Shown here: positions 1 through 11,104 of the stretch, in pieces
How the letters are laid out: every line of letters begins with the position of its first letter
Numbering within the stretch: the stretch's first letter is position 1
DNA from: Corticimicrobacter sp040137905
Lineage (GTDB): Bacteria; Pseudomonadota; Gammaproteobacteria; Burkholderiales; Burkholderiaceae_B
Reading direction: 5' to 3'
NCBI RefSeq assembly: GCF_040137905.1
Contig: NZ_JBEFDG010000071.1
Coordinates: 1 to 64,000, forward strand
DNA length: 64,000 nt
Notes under the pieces: generated by a model
Told to the model about the DNA's origin: nothing
What the model saw: only the letters and a program-made list of their open reading frames with translations
Database searches by the model: none
Program-made: the position numbers and the translations under genes

Positions 1-30
1 GAAATGCTATCCCGCAAAGTGAAATTTTGC

Positions 31-59
31 TTGCCCTGTCCGGGGGTCTTTCCTAGAAT
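31..59 (+). promoter_or_regulatory. Candidate sigma-70 promoter for the aceE operon
   Basis: TTGCCC at 31-36 and TAGAAT at 54-59 are separated by 17 bases, matching 4/6 and 5/6 positions of the sigma-70 consensus. This would start transcription near 66 and give aceE a leader of about 117 bases. Called by eye only. Confidence 0.45.
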
Positions 60-93
60 GCGTTGACTCCACGGGAGCAGTAAGCCATGCTTG

Positions 94-157
94 ATCCGAT
101 CCGATAGCCGAAAACAGGGCGTCGCTACGACAAGACTGGGCATCCCCTGGATCGGAT
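94..157 (+). promoter_or_regulatory. Inverted repeat in the aceE leader
   Basis: ATCCGATCC at 94-102 is the exact reverse complement of GGATCGGAT at 149-157. The left arm lies in a short direct repeat of ATCCGAT. The dyad sits between the candidate promoter and the aceE ribosome-binding site (AGGAG at 171-175). It could be an mRNA hairpin or a regulator site; which one is unknown. Confidence 0.4.
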
Positions 158-182
158 AGGACCCCCTTACAGGAGACAATAG

Positions 183-2888
183 ATGTCCGCTCTGAATCAT
201 GCCGGTCTGCACGACCCCGCCAACGACGCCGACGCGCTCGAAACGCAAGAATGGCTCGATGCCCTTACCTCGGTGCTGGAGCAGGAGGGCCCGGAGCGGG
301 CACACTACCTGTTGGAACGCCTGATCGACAAGGCGCGCCGTTCGGGTGCCCACATTCCGTTTTCGCCGAACACGGCCTACCTGAATACCATTCCCGCCGC
401 GCTCGAGCCCAAGCACCCGGGTAACCTTGAACTGGAAGCCCGCATTCGCCACTTTGTGCGCTGGAATGCCATGGCCATGGTCGTCAAGGCCAATCGCAAG
501 TCGCCGCCCGATGGTGGTGATCTGGGCGGTCACATCGCTTCGTTCGCCTCGCTGGCGACGATGATCGGTTGCGGCCAGAATCATTTCTGGCATGCCGAAA
601 GCGAAGATCATGGCGGTGACCTGGTGTATTTCCAGGGCCATTCTTCGCCGGGTGTCTACGGTCGCGCCTATCTGGAAGGTCGCCTGACCGAAGACCAGCT
701 CGATCATTTCCGCCAGGAAGTCGGCGGCAAGGGCCTGTCGTCCTATCCGCACCCCAAGCTGATGCCGGAATTCTGGCAGTTCCCCACTGTCTCGATGGGC
801 CTTGGCCCCTTGATGGCGATCTATCAGGCCCGTTTCCTCAAGTATCTGCATGCCCGCGGCATTGCCGACACCAGCAAGCGCAAGGTCTGGGTCTTCTGCG
901 GCGACGGCGAAATGGACGAACCCGAATCCAAGGGCGCGATCAGTCTGGCCGCACGCGAAAAACTCGATAACCTGATTTTCGTCATCAACTGCAACCTGCA
1001 GCGCCTGGACGGCCCGGTGCGCGGCAATGCCAAGATCATCCAGGAACTGGAAGGCGATTTCCGTGGTGCCGGCTGGAACGTGCTCAAGCTGATCTGGGGC
1101 GGCTACTGGGATCCGCTCCTGGCCAGTGACAAGGAAGGCATCCTGCGCCGGGTGATGGAAGAAACCGTCGACGGCGAATACCAGGCCTGCAAGGCCAATG
1201 ATGGCAAGTACGTGCGCGAGCATTTCTTCGGCAAGCATCCCAAGCTGCTGGAGATGGTCGCCCGCATGACCGATGATGACATCTGGCGTCTGAACCGCGG
1301 CGGCCACGATCCGCACAAGGTGTTTGCCGCCTTCGATGCTGCCACCAAGCACGAAGGCCAACCGACCGTGATCCTGGCCAAGACCATCAAGGGCTATGGC
1401 ATGGGCCATGCCGGCGAAGCCAAGAATCCCGCGCACCAGCAAAAGAAGCTGGATCTGGATTCGATCCGTCATTTCCGTGATCGCTTCAATATTCCAGTCG
1501 CTGACGAACAGATCGAATCGCTGCCGTATATCAAGCCGGCCGACGATACGCCCGAGATGCAGTACCTGCACGAGCGTCGCAAGGAATTGGGCGGCTACCT
1601 GCCCAAGCGCCGTACCCACGCTGACGAGCAGCTCAAGGTACCTGGCCTGGAAACCTTCAAGTCCATGCTGGAACCGACGGTCGAAGGCCGCGAAGTCTCG
1701 ACCACCCAGGTGTTCGTGCGCTTCTTCAACCAGTTGCTGCGCGACAAGGAACTGGGCCCGCGCCTGGTGCCCATCCTGGCCGATGAATCGCGAACCTTCG
1801 GGATGGAAGGCCTGTTCCGCCAGATCGGTATCTATGCGCCGGAAGGGCAGAAGTACGTGCCGGTCGACAAGGATCAGGTGATGTACTACAAGGAATCGGC
1901 CAACGGCCAGCTCCTGCAGGAAGGCATCAACGAAGCGGGTGCATTCAGCTCGTGGGTTGCAGCGGCGACTTCGTATTCGTCGAACAACCGTATCATGATC
2001 CCGTTCTTCATCTACTACTCGATGTTCGGGTTCCAGCGCATCGGCGACCTGGCCTGGGCAGCGGGTGACATGCAGGCTCGCGGCTTCCTGCTGGGCGGTA
2101 CCGCCGGGCGTACCACGCTCAACGGCGAAGGCCTGCAGCACGAGGACGGCCACAGCCACATCATGTCGGCGCTGATCCCCAACTGCGTATCGTATGACCC
2201 GACCTTCGGCCACGAACTGACCGTGATCATGCAGCACGGCCTCAAGCGCATGGTCGAGAATCAGGAAAACGTGTACTACTACCTGACGGTCATGAACGAG
2301 AACTATGCCCAGCCTGGCCTCAAGGAAGGCGACGAGGACGGCATCATCCGCGGCATGTACATCTGCAATTCGCGTGGACAGGGTGACCTGCGCGTGCAAC
2401 TGATGGGCTCCGGCACCATCCTGCGCGAAGTGCTGGCAGCCCAGGATCTGCTCGAACAGGACTGGGGCGTGGCTTCCGACGCATGGAGCATCACCAGCTT
2501 CACCGAATTGCGTCGCGATGGCCTGGACTGCGAGCGCCACAACCTGCTGCACCCGGATGCCGAGCAACAGGTGCCGTACGTCACGGCCCAGTTGTCAGGC
2601 CACGAAGGTCCGATCATCGCCTCGACCGACTACGTCAAGCTGTTTGCCGACCAGGTTCGTCCGTTCGTGCCGGCCAACCGCACGTTCAAGGTGCTGGGTA
2701 CCGATGGCTATGGCCGCTCGGATTTCCGTTCCAAGCTGCGTGAGCATTTCGAAGTCGATCGCCATTTCGTGGTGCTGGCGGCGCTCAAGGCGTTGGCCGA
2801 CGAAGGCAAGTTGCCGCGTGCCAAGGTGGCCGAGGCCATTGCCAAATATGGCATCGACGTCAACAAAGCCAATCCGCAGTACGCTTGA
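183..2888 (+). CDS. aceE: Pyruvate dehydrogenase E1 component, homodimeric type
   Basis: AceE decarboxylates pyruvate with thiamine diphosphate and passes the acetyl group to the lipoyl arm of E2 in the cytoplasmic pyruvate dehydrogenase complex. At 901 residues it has the length of the single-chain E1 of proteobacteria. The ThDP/Mg binding segment CGDGEMDEPESKG lies near residues 239-251, and the transketolase-like central and C-terminal domains are intact. The ATG start has AGGAG eight bases upstream. It leads an operon with aceF (15 bases downstream) and lpdA. A promoter and dyad in the leader suggest control at this point, but no PdhR-type gene is in the window. Confidence 0.98.
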   Translation: MSALNHAGLHDPANDADALETQEWLDALTSVLEQEGPERAHYLLERLIDKARRSGAHIPFSPNTAYLNTIPAALEPKHPGNLELEARIRHFVRWNAMAMVVKANRKSPPDGGDLGGHIASFASLATMIGCGQNHFWHAESEDHGGDLVYFQGHSSPGVYGRAYLEGRLTEDQLDHFRQEVGGKGLSSYPHPKLMPEFWQFPTVSMGLGPLMAIYQARFLKYLHARGIADTSKRKVWVFCGDGEMDEPESKGAISLAAREKLDNLIFVINCNLQRLDGPVRGNAKIIQELEGDFRGAGWNVLKLIWGGYWDPLLASDKEGILRRVMEETVDGEYQACKANDGKYVREHFFGKHPKLLEMVARMTDDDIWRLNRGGHDPHKVFAAFDAATKHEGQPTVILAKTIKGYGMGHAGEAKNPAHQQKKLDLDSIRHFRDRFNIPVADEQIESLPYIKPADDTPEMQYLHERRKELGGYLPKRRTHADEQLKVPGLETFKSMLEPTVEGREVSTTQVFVRFFNQLLRDKELGPRLVPILADESRTFGMEGLFRQIGIYAPEGQKYVPVDKDQVMYYKESANGQLLQEGINEAGAFSSWVAAATSYSSNNRIMIPFFIYYSMFGFQRIGDLAWAAGDMQARGFLLGGTAGRTTLNGEGLQHEDGHSHIMSALIPNCVSYDPTFGHELTVIMQHGLKRMVENQENVYYYLTVMNENYAQPGLKEGDEDGIIRGMYICNSRGQGDLRVQLMGSGTILREVLAAQDLLEQDWGVASDAWSITSFTELRRDGLDCERHNLLHPDAEQQVPYVTAQLSGHEGPIIASTDYVKLFADQVRPFVPANRTFKVLGTDGYGRSDFRSKLREHFEVDRHFVVLAALKALADEGKLPRAKVAEAIAKYGIDVNKANPQYA

Positions 2889-2903
2889 TAGGGAGTCATC
2901 GAG

Positions 2904-4244
2904 ATGAGCCAAATCGTAGAAATCAAGGTTCCCGATATCGGTGACTTCAGCGAAGTGGAAGTGATCGAAGTTCTGGTGTCGGTGGGTGATGCCATCGAGG
3001 CTGAGCAAAGCCTGATCACGGTGGAGTCGGACAAGGCCTCGATGGAGATCCCGGCCTCGCAGGGCGGGGTGGTGAAGTCCATCAAGGTCAAGGTCGGCGA
3101 CAAGGTCGCCGAAGGCAGCGTGGTGCTGGAAGTCGAGCCGGCCGGTGCAGCTGCACCGGCAGCCAGGGCCGAGGCAGCGCCTGCCGCCGCCGAGACAGCC
3201 AAGGCCGAGCCGGCCGCAGCCGCCAAGTCGGCAGAGGTTCCGGCACCTGCCAAAGCAGCCGCACCGGTTGCAACGACCGGCACGCCGCCGGCATCGCTGC
3301 CGGCCATGCCGGCTGCAGGCGGCAAGCTGCCGCATGCTTCGCCTTCCATTCGCAAGTTTGCCCGCGAACTGGGTGTGGATCTGGGGCGCGTGGCTGGTTC
3401 CGGCGCCAAGGGCCGTATCGTGGTCGAGGATGTGCGCCAGTTCGTCAAGCAGGCGCTGGCAGGTGGCGCGACCTCCTCATCGGCTGCAACGCAGTCGGGT
3501 GGTGGTGCCGGGCTGGATCTGCTGCCCTGGCCCAAGGTCGACTTCACCAAGTTCGGCCCGGTCGAGAACAAACCCCTGTCGCGCATCAAGAAGATCTCCG
3601 GTGCCAATCTGCATCGCAACTGGGTCATGATCCCGCACGTCACCAATAATGACGAAGCGGATATTACCGAACTGGAAGCGCTGCGCGTACGCCTGAACAA
3701 GGAAAACGAGCGTGCAGGCATCAAGGTCACGATGCTGGCTTTCCTGATCAAGGCCGTGGTGGCCGCGCTCAAGAAGTTCCCCGAGTTCAACGCCTCGCTC
3801 GACGGCGACAACCTGGTGCTCAAGCAGTACTACAACATTGGTTTTGCGGCCGATACGCCCAACGGCCTGGTGGTGCCCGTCATTCGCGACGCCGACAAGA
3901 AGGGCGTGCTGGAGCTGGCGCAGGAAACCGGCGATCTGGCCAAGAAGGCACGCGACGGCAAGCTTGCGCCGGCAGAAATGCAAGGCGGCTGCTTTTCGAT
4001 CTCGTCGCTGGGCGGTATCGGTGGCACCTCGTTCACCCCCATCATCAATGCGCCTGAAGTGGCCATCCTGGGTGTGTCCCGCTCTTCACAGCAGCCGGTC
4101 TGGGATGGCAAGCAGTTCGTGCCGCGCCTGACGCTGCCGCTGTCGCTGTCGTATGACCATCGTGTGATCGACGGTGCCGCTGCCGCCCGCTTCAATGCCT
4201 ACCTGGGCAGCCTGCTGGCGGACTTCCGCCGCGCCATCCTGTAA
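2904..4244 (+). CDS. aceF: Dihydrolipoamide acetyltransferase E2, single lipoyl domain
   Basis: This is the core acetyltransferase of the pyruvate dehydrogenase complex, transferring acetyl from the lipoyl arm to CoA. Residues 1-78 form one lipoyl domain with acceptor Lys44 in ESDKASM. An Ala/Pro/Lys-rich swinging linker follows to about residue 145, then the E1/E3-binding domain (about 145-182) and the catalytic domain from about 215 to 446, with the HRVIDG motif (His419, Asp423). It has one lipoyl domain where E. coli has three, and at 446 residues it is correspondingly short. The lipoyl-domain DNA is almost identical to that of lpdA downstream (see findings). It lies 11 bases before lpdA. 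Confidence 0.97.
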   Translation: MSQIVEIKVPDIGDFSEVEVIEVLVSVGDAIEAEQSLITVESDKASMEIPASQGGVVKSIKVKVGDKVAEGSVVLEVEPAGAAAPAARAEAAPAAAETAKAEPAAAAKSAEVPAPAKAAAPVATTGTPPASLPAMPAAGGKLPHASPSIRKFARELGVDLGRVAGSGAKGRIVVEDVRQFVKQALAGGATSSSAATQSGGGAGLDLLPWPKVDFTKFGPVENKPLSRIKKISGANLHRNWVMIPHVTNNDEADITELEALRVRLNKENERAGIKVTMLAFLIKAVVAALKKFPEFNASLDGDNLVLKQYYNIGFAADTPNGLVVPVIRDADKKGVLELAQETGDLAKKARDGKLAPAEMQGGCFSISSLGGIGGTSFTPIINAPEVAILGVSRSSQQPVWDGKQFVPRLTLPLSLSYDHRVIDGAAAARFNAYLGSLLADFRRAIL

Positions 4245-4255
4245 GGAGCGACCCC

Positions 4256-6040
<1,785 letters not shown>

Positions 6041-6082
6041 GCTTGCCATCGGAAAGCTGCGCGGCACCTGTCATGCAGCAGA

Positions 6083-6115
6083 AAAACGGCGCAGCCTTTT
6101 GGTTGCGCCGTTTTG
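6083..6115. terminator. Bidirectional terminator between lpdA and the LysR gene
   Basis: The arms AAAACGGCGCAGCC and GGTTGCGCCGTTTT flank a TTTT loop with one mismatch. A T-run follows on the plus strand and an A-run precedes it, so it can end both convergent transcripts. Confidence 0.85.
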
Positions 6116-6140
6116 TTTCCGGACAGTGGGGCATTGATGG

Positions 6141-7046
6141 CTACCAGTGCTGCGCCTCTTTCCCTATCCGATCCATGCACCAGTCGATAAAGGCGCGGAT
6201 AGCCGGCGAAAGATGCCGGCTTTGTGGATACACGATGGAGATCGGTTCCCGGGGCGTTTCGATGCTGCCCAGCACTCTGACCAGGCGGCCTTCGGCAAGC
6301 AGCGCATGCACCATATAGCTGGCGACGCGGATCAGCCCCAGGCCTGCCGTGCAGGCACAGACATAGGCGTCGGTGTCGTTCACGCGGACATGTTCGATCA
6401 TGTCGATGCGCTTTGTTTCTCCGCCTTCCAGAAAAGACCAGGCCATCGGGCGGCCTGTCTGACTGTTGACGTAACCAACAGCCCTGTGCAACCTGAGTGC
6501 GTCGAGATCGCATGGTGTGCCGTGCCGTTCGAAATAGTCAGGTGAACCGCAGACGTACCATTGGAATGAACCAATCTGACGGGCAATGAGGCGTGAGGGC
6601 GGCAAGGCTCCCGTCCTGATGGCACAGTCGATGCCACGCTGGATGACATCGAGTGTGGCATCGCTCAGGTCGAAATCGAGATCGATACCCGGATAGCGCT
6701 CGGCAAAGCGCCGGAGCGCCGGAATGATGAAGCCTTTGGCAAGCGAGGGTGTCGAACTGACCCGGATGCGGCCTCGAAGCATGCCTGTTTGCTGGGCGGT
6801 GGCCCCTTCTGCCGCCTGCACGTCGCGCAGGATGACCTTGCAACTGTCGTAGTAGCGAAGCCCTGCGTCCGTCACGCTCAAGGCCCTGGTCGTCCGATTC
6901 AGCAAGCGGATACCCAGGTGGGCTTCGAGTTCCTTGATCGTTCGTGTCACCGTGGAGGGCAGGACGTGCATCGTTTCCGCCGCCATCCTGAAACTGCCTG
7001 CCTCGATTACGCGGATATAGGTCTCCATGGCCTGAAATCTGTCCAT
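6141..7046 (-). CDS. LysR-family transcriptional regulator
   Basis: This 301-residue protein has the winged helix-turn-helix at residues 1-60 (FRMAAETMHVLPSTVTRTIK) and the LysR substrate-binding fold after it. Ser and Thr at the recognition helix and the MDRFQAMETYIRV opening are typical of the CrgA/DmlR-like branch. GGAG precedes the ATG. It is divergent from the NmrA-like oxidoreductase at 7203 across a 156-base AT-rich gap containing a T-N11-A dyad, so it probably controls that gene and itself. The effector cannot be told from sequence. Confidence 0.93.
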   Translation of the reverse strand: MDRFQAMETYIRVIEAGSFRMAAETMHVLPSTVTRTIKELEAHLGIRLLNRTTRALSVTDAGLRYYDSCKVILRDVQAAEGATAQQTGMLRGRIRVSSTPSLAKGFIIPALRRFAERYPGIDLDFDLSDATLDVIQRGIDCAIRTGALPPSRLIARQIGSFQWYVCGSPDYFERHGTPCDLDALRLHRAVGYVNSQTGRPMAWSFLEGGETKRIDMIEHVRVNDTDAYVCACTAGLGLIRVASYMVHALLAEGRLVRVLGSIETPREPISIVYPQSRHLSPAIRAFIDWCMDRIGKEAQHW

Positions 7047-7115
7047 GCGGGCACTCCGGTGAGGGTTGCAGGTGCGCAGTATGGGTTGCGCAGTTTTGCT
7101 TAATTATTGCATTTA

Positions 7116-7128
7116 TTCAAATTATGAA
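7116..7128. promoter_or_regulatory. Candidate LysR-type operator (T-N11-A dyad)
   Basis: TTCAAATTATGAA has TTCA/TGAA arms in the T-N11-A form bound by LysR proteins. It lies mid-way in the gap between the LysR gene and its divergent partner. Two copies of TGCGCAG nearby (about 7074-7094) may also matter. Confidence 0.4.
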
Positions 7129-7202
7129 GTGATTTTTTGGGATGCAATTTCCAGCGAATATTGGTGCAAGATAGCGATACTTAAATTAAAAAGGGCTGGA
7201 AA

Positions 7203-8147
7203 ATGAATAATCAGCAAGGAAGTGACGAACGGCAGGGCCAGCAGAATATGCTCGTCCTGGGGGCCGGCCAGCTTGGCATGGCTGTCTTGCGCGCGCTGGC
7301 TCCCCGGGCTAGTGCGGCGCAGGCAGCACTGACTGTTCTGGTGTCCCCTGGCACGATCAGCCATCCTTCGGCGCAAGGTGCGGCGAATCTGGCGGAACTG
7401 CGCGAATTGGGCGTGGCGGTCTTGGGCCTTGACCTCTCGAGCGATGCGCAGGCCCTGGAGACAGTGTTCGGACAGTACAGTACCGTGCTCAACTGCACGG
7501 GCTTCGTGGCCGGGGCGGGAACCCAGCTCAGGATCACCCGGGCAGTATTGGCCGCAGGTGTGCGGCGGTATTTTCCATGGCAATTCGGCGTCGATTACGA
7601 TGTCGTCGGGCGTGGCAGTGGCCAGCCCGTCTTCGATGAGCAGTTCGAGGTCCGGCAATTGCTGCGAGGGCAGGAGGCGACCGAGTGGGTGATCGTTTCG
7701 ACCGGGATGTTCACGAGTTTCCTGTTCGAGCCGGATTTCGGTGTCGTGGATCTCGATGGCAAGGTCATTCACGGATTGGGTGACTGGGAGACGAAAGTGA
7801 CCGTGACCACGCCGGAAGACATCGGCAGGCTCACCACGGAGATCCTGTTTGCCCGGCCGCGCATCGCCAATGAGGTGGTTTATCTGGCAGGAGATACGCT
7901 TTCATATGGGCGCTTGGCCGAGGTTGTCGAGCGTGTCACGGGAGCTGCGTTCGAGAAGCGGCTGTGGACCCTGGACAAACTGAGTGCCGACCTGGTGTCA
8001 TCCCCGGATGATGTGATGACCCGCTATCGGGCAGCCTTTGCTCGGGGCGACGGGATGTGGTGGGACAAGGCAGGGACGTTCAATGTCCGCAAGGGCCATG
8101 AAACCATCGATGTGGAAGGCTACCTGCGGCTACGGCTGGTGGTGTGA
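7203..8147 (+). CDS. NmrA-like / isoflavone-reductase-like NAD(P)-binding protein
   Basis: This 314-residue protein is of the atypical short-chain dehydrogenase class. The N-terminal Rossmann motif reads LGAGQLGMAVLRAL (about residues 19-32), a variant of GxxGxxG. A conserved FPWQFGVDYD segment around residue 122 matches the substrate-side loop of NmrA/isoflavone-reductase-like proteins. No Tyr-x-x-x-Lys catalytic pair is obvious, so it may be a redox sensor or an aromatic-substrate reductase. It is divergent from the LysR gene and likely regulated by it. Its physiological substrate is unknown. Confidence 0.8.
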   Translation: MNNQQGSDERQGQQNMLVLGAGQLGMAVLRALAPRASAAQAALTVLVSPGTISHPSAQGAANLAELRELGVAVLGLDLSSDAQALETVFGQYSTVLNCTGFVAGAGTQLRITRAVLAAGVRRYFPWQFGVDYDVVGRGSGQPVFDEQFEVRQLLRGQEATEWVIVSTGMFTSFLFEPDFGVVDLDGKVIHGLGDWETKVTVTTPEDIGRLTTEILFARPRIANEVVYLAGDTLSYGRLAEVVERVTGAAFEKRLWTLDKLSADLVSSPDDVMTRYRAAFARGDGMWWDKAGTFNVRKGHETIDVEGYLRLRLVV

Positions 8148-8155
8148 CGCCGGTG

Positions 8156-8187
8156 CTGCCGATTGTCCCTGGGTATCAGGGAGGCAG
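8156..8187. terminator. Hairpin between convergent NmrA-like and GGDEF-EAL genes
   Basis: TCCCTG (8166-8171) pairs with CAGGGA (8177-8182) across a 5-base loop, and outer CTGCC pairs with GGCAG. There is no clear T-run, so it is a weak or protein-assisted terminator. Confidence 0.4.
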
Positions 8188-8225
8188 GTGACAGGCGGCC
8201 GGCAGGGGCGCTGCCAGGCATGGCT

Positions 8226-10802
8226 TCAGTGTGCCACGACGCGCTCCGCCAGCCAGCGCTCCAGGTCAGACGGTGCCAGGGGCTTGGAAAACAGGTAGCC
8301 CTGGGCCACGGGGTAGCCTTGTTCGCGCAGCATCAGGTTTTGCGCCTGTGTCTCGATACCTTCGGCCACCACCGTCAGGCGCAGACTCTGGCCGATGCCC
8401 AGGATGGCGCGGCTCAGTGCCTGCGCGGCTTCGTCGTTTTCCAGATCGGCCACGAAGCTGCGATCGAGCTTCAGTTCCGAAATGGGCAGGCGACGCAGGT
8501 AGCTCAGACTTGAATAGCCTGTGCCGAAGTCGTCCATCGATAGGCGTACGCCCTGGGCCTGGACTTCGGAAATCGTTTTCATCGTGCCTGGGTTGGTATC
8601 CAGCAGGATGTTTTCGGTGATTTCCAGCGTCAGGTCTTCGGGCTTGAGCGCGTGCTGTTGCAGCGTGCTGGCAATGATGCTGGGCAGTTCCAGGTTGTGA
8701 AAGCTGGTGGGGGACAGGTTGACCGATACGGCAGGAATGGCCAGGCCCTGGGTGCGCCATTGGGCCAATTGCCGGCATGCCTCGCCAACCGCCCAGCGGC
8801 CGAGATCGGCAATCAGGCCGCATTCTTCAGCGAGCGGGATGAAGCGGGCGGGTGAAATATCACCCAGCCCCGGATGGGACCAGCGAGCCAATGCTTCTAC
8901 GCCATACAGCTCGCCGGTGGACATCTCTATCTGCGGCTGGTAATGCAGATGCAACTGGCTGTTCTCCAGCGCCTGCCGCAATGCGCTTTCGAGCGCCATG
9001 CGTTCCTGGGCGAGCTGATTCATTTCGCTGCTGTAGAAACTGCAGTGGCCACGGCCGCTGCGCTTGGCCTGGTACATGGCGATATCGGCCCGGTGCAATA
9101 GGGTTTCCATGTCGTGGCCATCGGTCGGAAACATGGCAACGCCCACGCTGGCCGAAATGGACAGCGTCGTGCCGGCGACGGCAATGGGGGCTGCCAGTTC
9201 AGCCTGGATCTGCTCGATGGTCAGTGCGGCCTGCTCTGCAGTCTGCCGGGGCAGTACGACGATGAACTCATCGCCTGCCAGGCGGCCCTGGATATCGAAC
9301 TCAGGACTGCGTTGCAGGCGTTCGGATATCTGGCGCAGTACTTCGTCACCGGCAGGATGCCCCAGCGAGTCATTGATTTGCTTGAAACGATCAAGATCGA
9401 TGAAAAGTACGGCCAGGGGCGTGCGGTCGCGCGTCGCAGCAGCAATGCTCTGGTCTGCCTTGGCATGCAGCAGGTTGCGATTGGGCATGCCGGTCAGTTC
9501 GTCATAGAAGGCCAGTTGCCGGATGCGCGTGCGGCTGTGTTCGCGCTCCAGTGCCAGTGCGCACAAATGTGTGCAGGCATCGACCAGACGCTGGTGCAGC
9601 AGGATCGAGGAGTCGTCACGCGAGCGTCGAAAATAAAATGCGAATGAGCCGATGACCCTGCCGATGCTGTTGCGGATAGGGGTAGACCAGCAGCCGGTCA
9701 GTCCCAGCGGCAGCACCAGTTCACGGTACGGTGCCCAGCGAGGGTCCGTGGCGATATCGTCGACCCGCACCGGTTCGTTGAGCCAGGCTGCCGTGCCGCA
9801 GGAGCCGACGCAGGGACCGATCGACAGGCCATCCAGCGCCTGACAGTAATCAGCCGGCAGGCTGGGGGCTGCCAGGGGATGCAGCTTGCCGTGCTCGTCG
9901 ATCTCCAGGATCGAGGCGCACAGTTCGGGGGCAATTCGCTCGACTTCGTGACAGATGGTTTCCAGCACTTCGGTCAGCGGCCGATCTCGCGCCATGTGTT
10001 CCAGTGTCTGGCGTTGCAGCATTTCATGGACCTTGGCGATGGTGATATCGGTCAGGACCGTGATGGTGTATTGCCAGTTGCCGTCGATATCAAAAATGGG
10101 ATTGCTGAAAATCTTGGCCCAGCAGCGCTGGCGATCCTTGCTGGTCAGCAGTTCTTCTCGCTCGATGGAATGACCATTGCGCAGGGTAGCGCGATAATTC
10201 TGTGCGTATTCATCGTCGAGATTCGGTGCCAGCAGCGGAATGGCACTGCGCTGGCGAATTTCTTCGAGATTCCAGCCGAACATCCGGGTAAAGCCGCTGT
10301 TGATATAAATGACCTCGGAGCTATGGTCCGTAATCATGACGGCTGCATCGCTGGCATCAGCGACCAGCGACAGCAGATGCAGGTTCTTTTGCTGATCACG
10401 TTCGCGTTCGATGCGTTGTGTAATGTCCGTCGCAATTTTCAGGATACGCTGGATCTGCCCGTTGTCATCGGGCATGGGAATGTAGGTGGCTTCCAGCCAG
10501 CATTGGCGGCCATCATCGCGCAGCCGTTCGGCCAGTCCAGAATGGGATTGGCCGGCCAGAAGCTTGTTCCAGAAGCTCTCGTACTCACCGCGATCGACGA
10601 ACTCCGGCTGGCAGAAGCTGATATAACTGCGCCCGGCTGCATTTTCTGCTGTCAGGCCGAGCAGGTTGAGATAGTTATCATTGGCATGCTGAAGCTGGCC
10701 GTTGACATCGAATTCGGCGATTGCCATGATGCGGTCCATTGCCGCCAGATGTGCCAGCGAATATACGGAGTGCGTGGCAGTAGACGGAACGGCTTGCTGC
10801 AT
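8226..10802 (-). CDS. PAS-PAS-GAF-GGDEF-EAL cyclic-di-GMP enzyme
   Basis: This 858-residue cytoplasmic sensor turns over the second messenger c-di-GMP. From the N-terminus it has two PAS domains (about 15-125 and 130-250), a GAF domain (about 265-415), a GGDEF cyclase domain (about 425-590) and an EAL phosphodiesterase domain (about 600-855). The cyclase signature is AGDEF at residue 509 rather than GGDEF, and no RxxD inhibitory site is seen just before it. The EAL motif at residue 636 and the downstream DDFGTGYSSL loop are intact, so net phosphodiesterase activity is likely. I use the ATG at 10802; the frame runs 16 codons further upstream but without a ribosome-binding site. No membrane segments are seen. 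Confidence 0.93.
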   Translation of the reverse strand: MQQAVPSTATHSVYSLAHLAAMDRIMAIAEFDVNGQLQHANDNYLNLLGLTAENAAGRSYISFCQPEFVDRGEYESFWNKLLAGQSHSGLAERLRDDGRQCWLEATYIPMPDDNGQIQRILKIATDITQRIERERDQQKNLHLLSLVADASDAAVMITDHSSEVIYINSGFTRMFGWNLEEIRQRSAIPLLAPNLDDEYAQNYRATLRNGHSIEREELLTSKDRQRCWAKIFSNPIFDIDGNWQYTITVLTDITIAKVHEMLQRQTLEHMARDRPLTEVLETICHEVERIAPELCASILEIDEHGKLHPLAAPSLPADYCQALDGLSIGPCVGSCGTAAWLNEPVRVDDIATDPRWAPYRELVLPLGLTGCWSTPIRNSIGRVIGSFAFYFRRSRDDSSILLHQRLVDACTHLCALALEREHSRTRIRQLAFYDELTGMPNRNLLHAKADQSIAAATRDRTPLAVLFIDLDRFKQINDSLGHPAGDEVLRQISERLQRSPEFDIQGRLAGDEFIVVLPRQTAEQAALTIEQIQAELAAPIAVAGTTLSISASVGVAMFPTDGHDMETLLHRADIAMYQAKRSGRGHCSFYSSEMNQLAQERMALESALRQALENSQLHLHYQPQIEMSTGELYGVEALARWSHPGLGDISPARFIPLAEECGLIADLGRWAVGEACRQLAQWRTQGLAIPAVSVNLSPTSFHNLELPSIIASTLQQHALKPEDLTLEITENILLDTNPGTMKTISEVQAQGVRLSMDDFGTGYSSLSYLRRLPISELKLDRSFVADLENDEAAQALSRAILGIGQSLRLTVVAEGIETQAQNLMLREQGYPVAQGYLFSKPLAPSDLERWLAERVVAH

Positions 10803-11104
10803 GATAAGAATCTCTCGTGAAACGCCCCGATCTGATGGACAAGCCGGCACAAAGGGCAGGCATGCTCAGGTGGTCCGGTTGAGGCCGGCTATGGCACACA
10901 TAATTTAATTGTGATCATACATTACAATTTATTTTTGTCGTTGAAACGTACATTTTTTCTTGGTTTGGTGCGTCTCTCCAACACATTCATGGTCAATATC
11001 CAGTTGTATGTGTAGCGGCCTTTGTTACATTTTCGGTGCAAAAATTTGTCATCATGAGACCCTGAGTGCAATCAATGTGTTTGCCTTCATTCAGGAGCAT
11101 CATC
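10803..11104. other. 302-base non-coding gap between divergent genes
   Basis: This gap separates the GGDEF-EAL gene from the small lipoprotein and must hold both promoters. The central part (about 10901-10960) is strongly AT-rich and contains a small dyad, AATTGT at 10907-10912 with ACAATT at 10924-10929. I see no convincing ORF or RNA gene in it. Confidence 0.5.

Noticed and set aside
10803..11104. Small RNA gene in the gap before the glycine-zipper lipoprotein
   Set aside because: AT-rich sequence with only a short dyad and no clear promoter-terminator pair.
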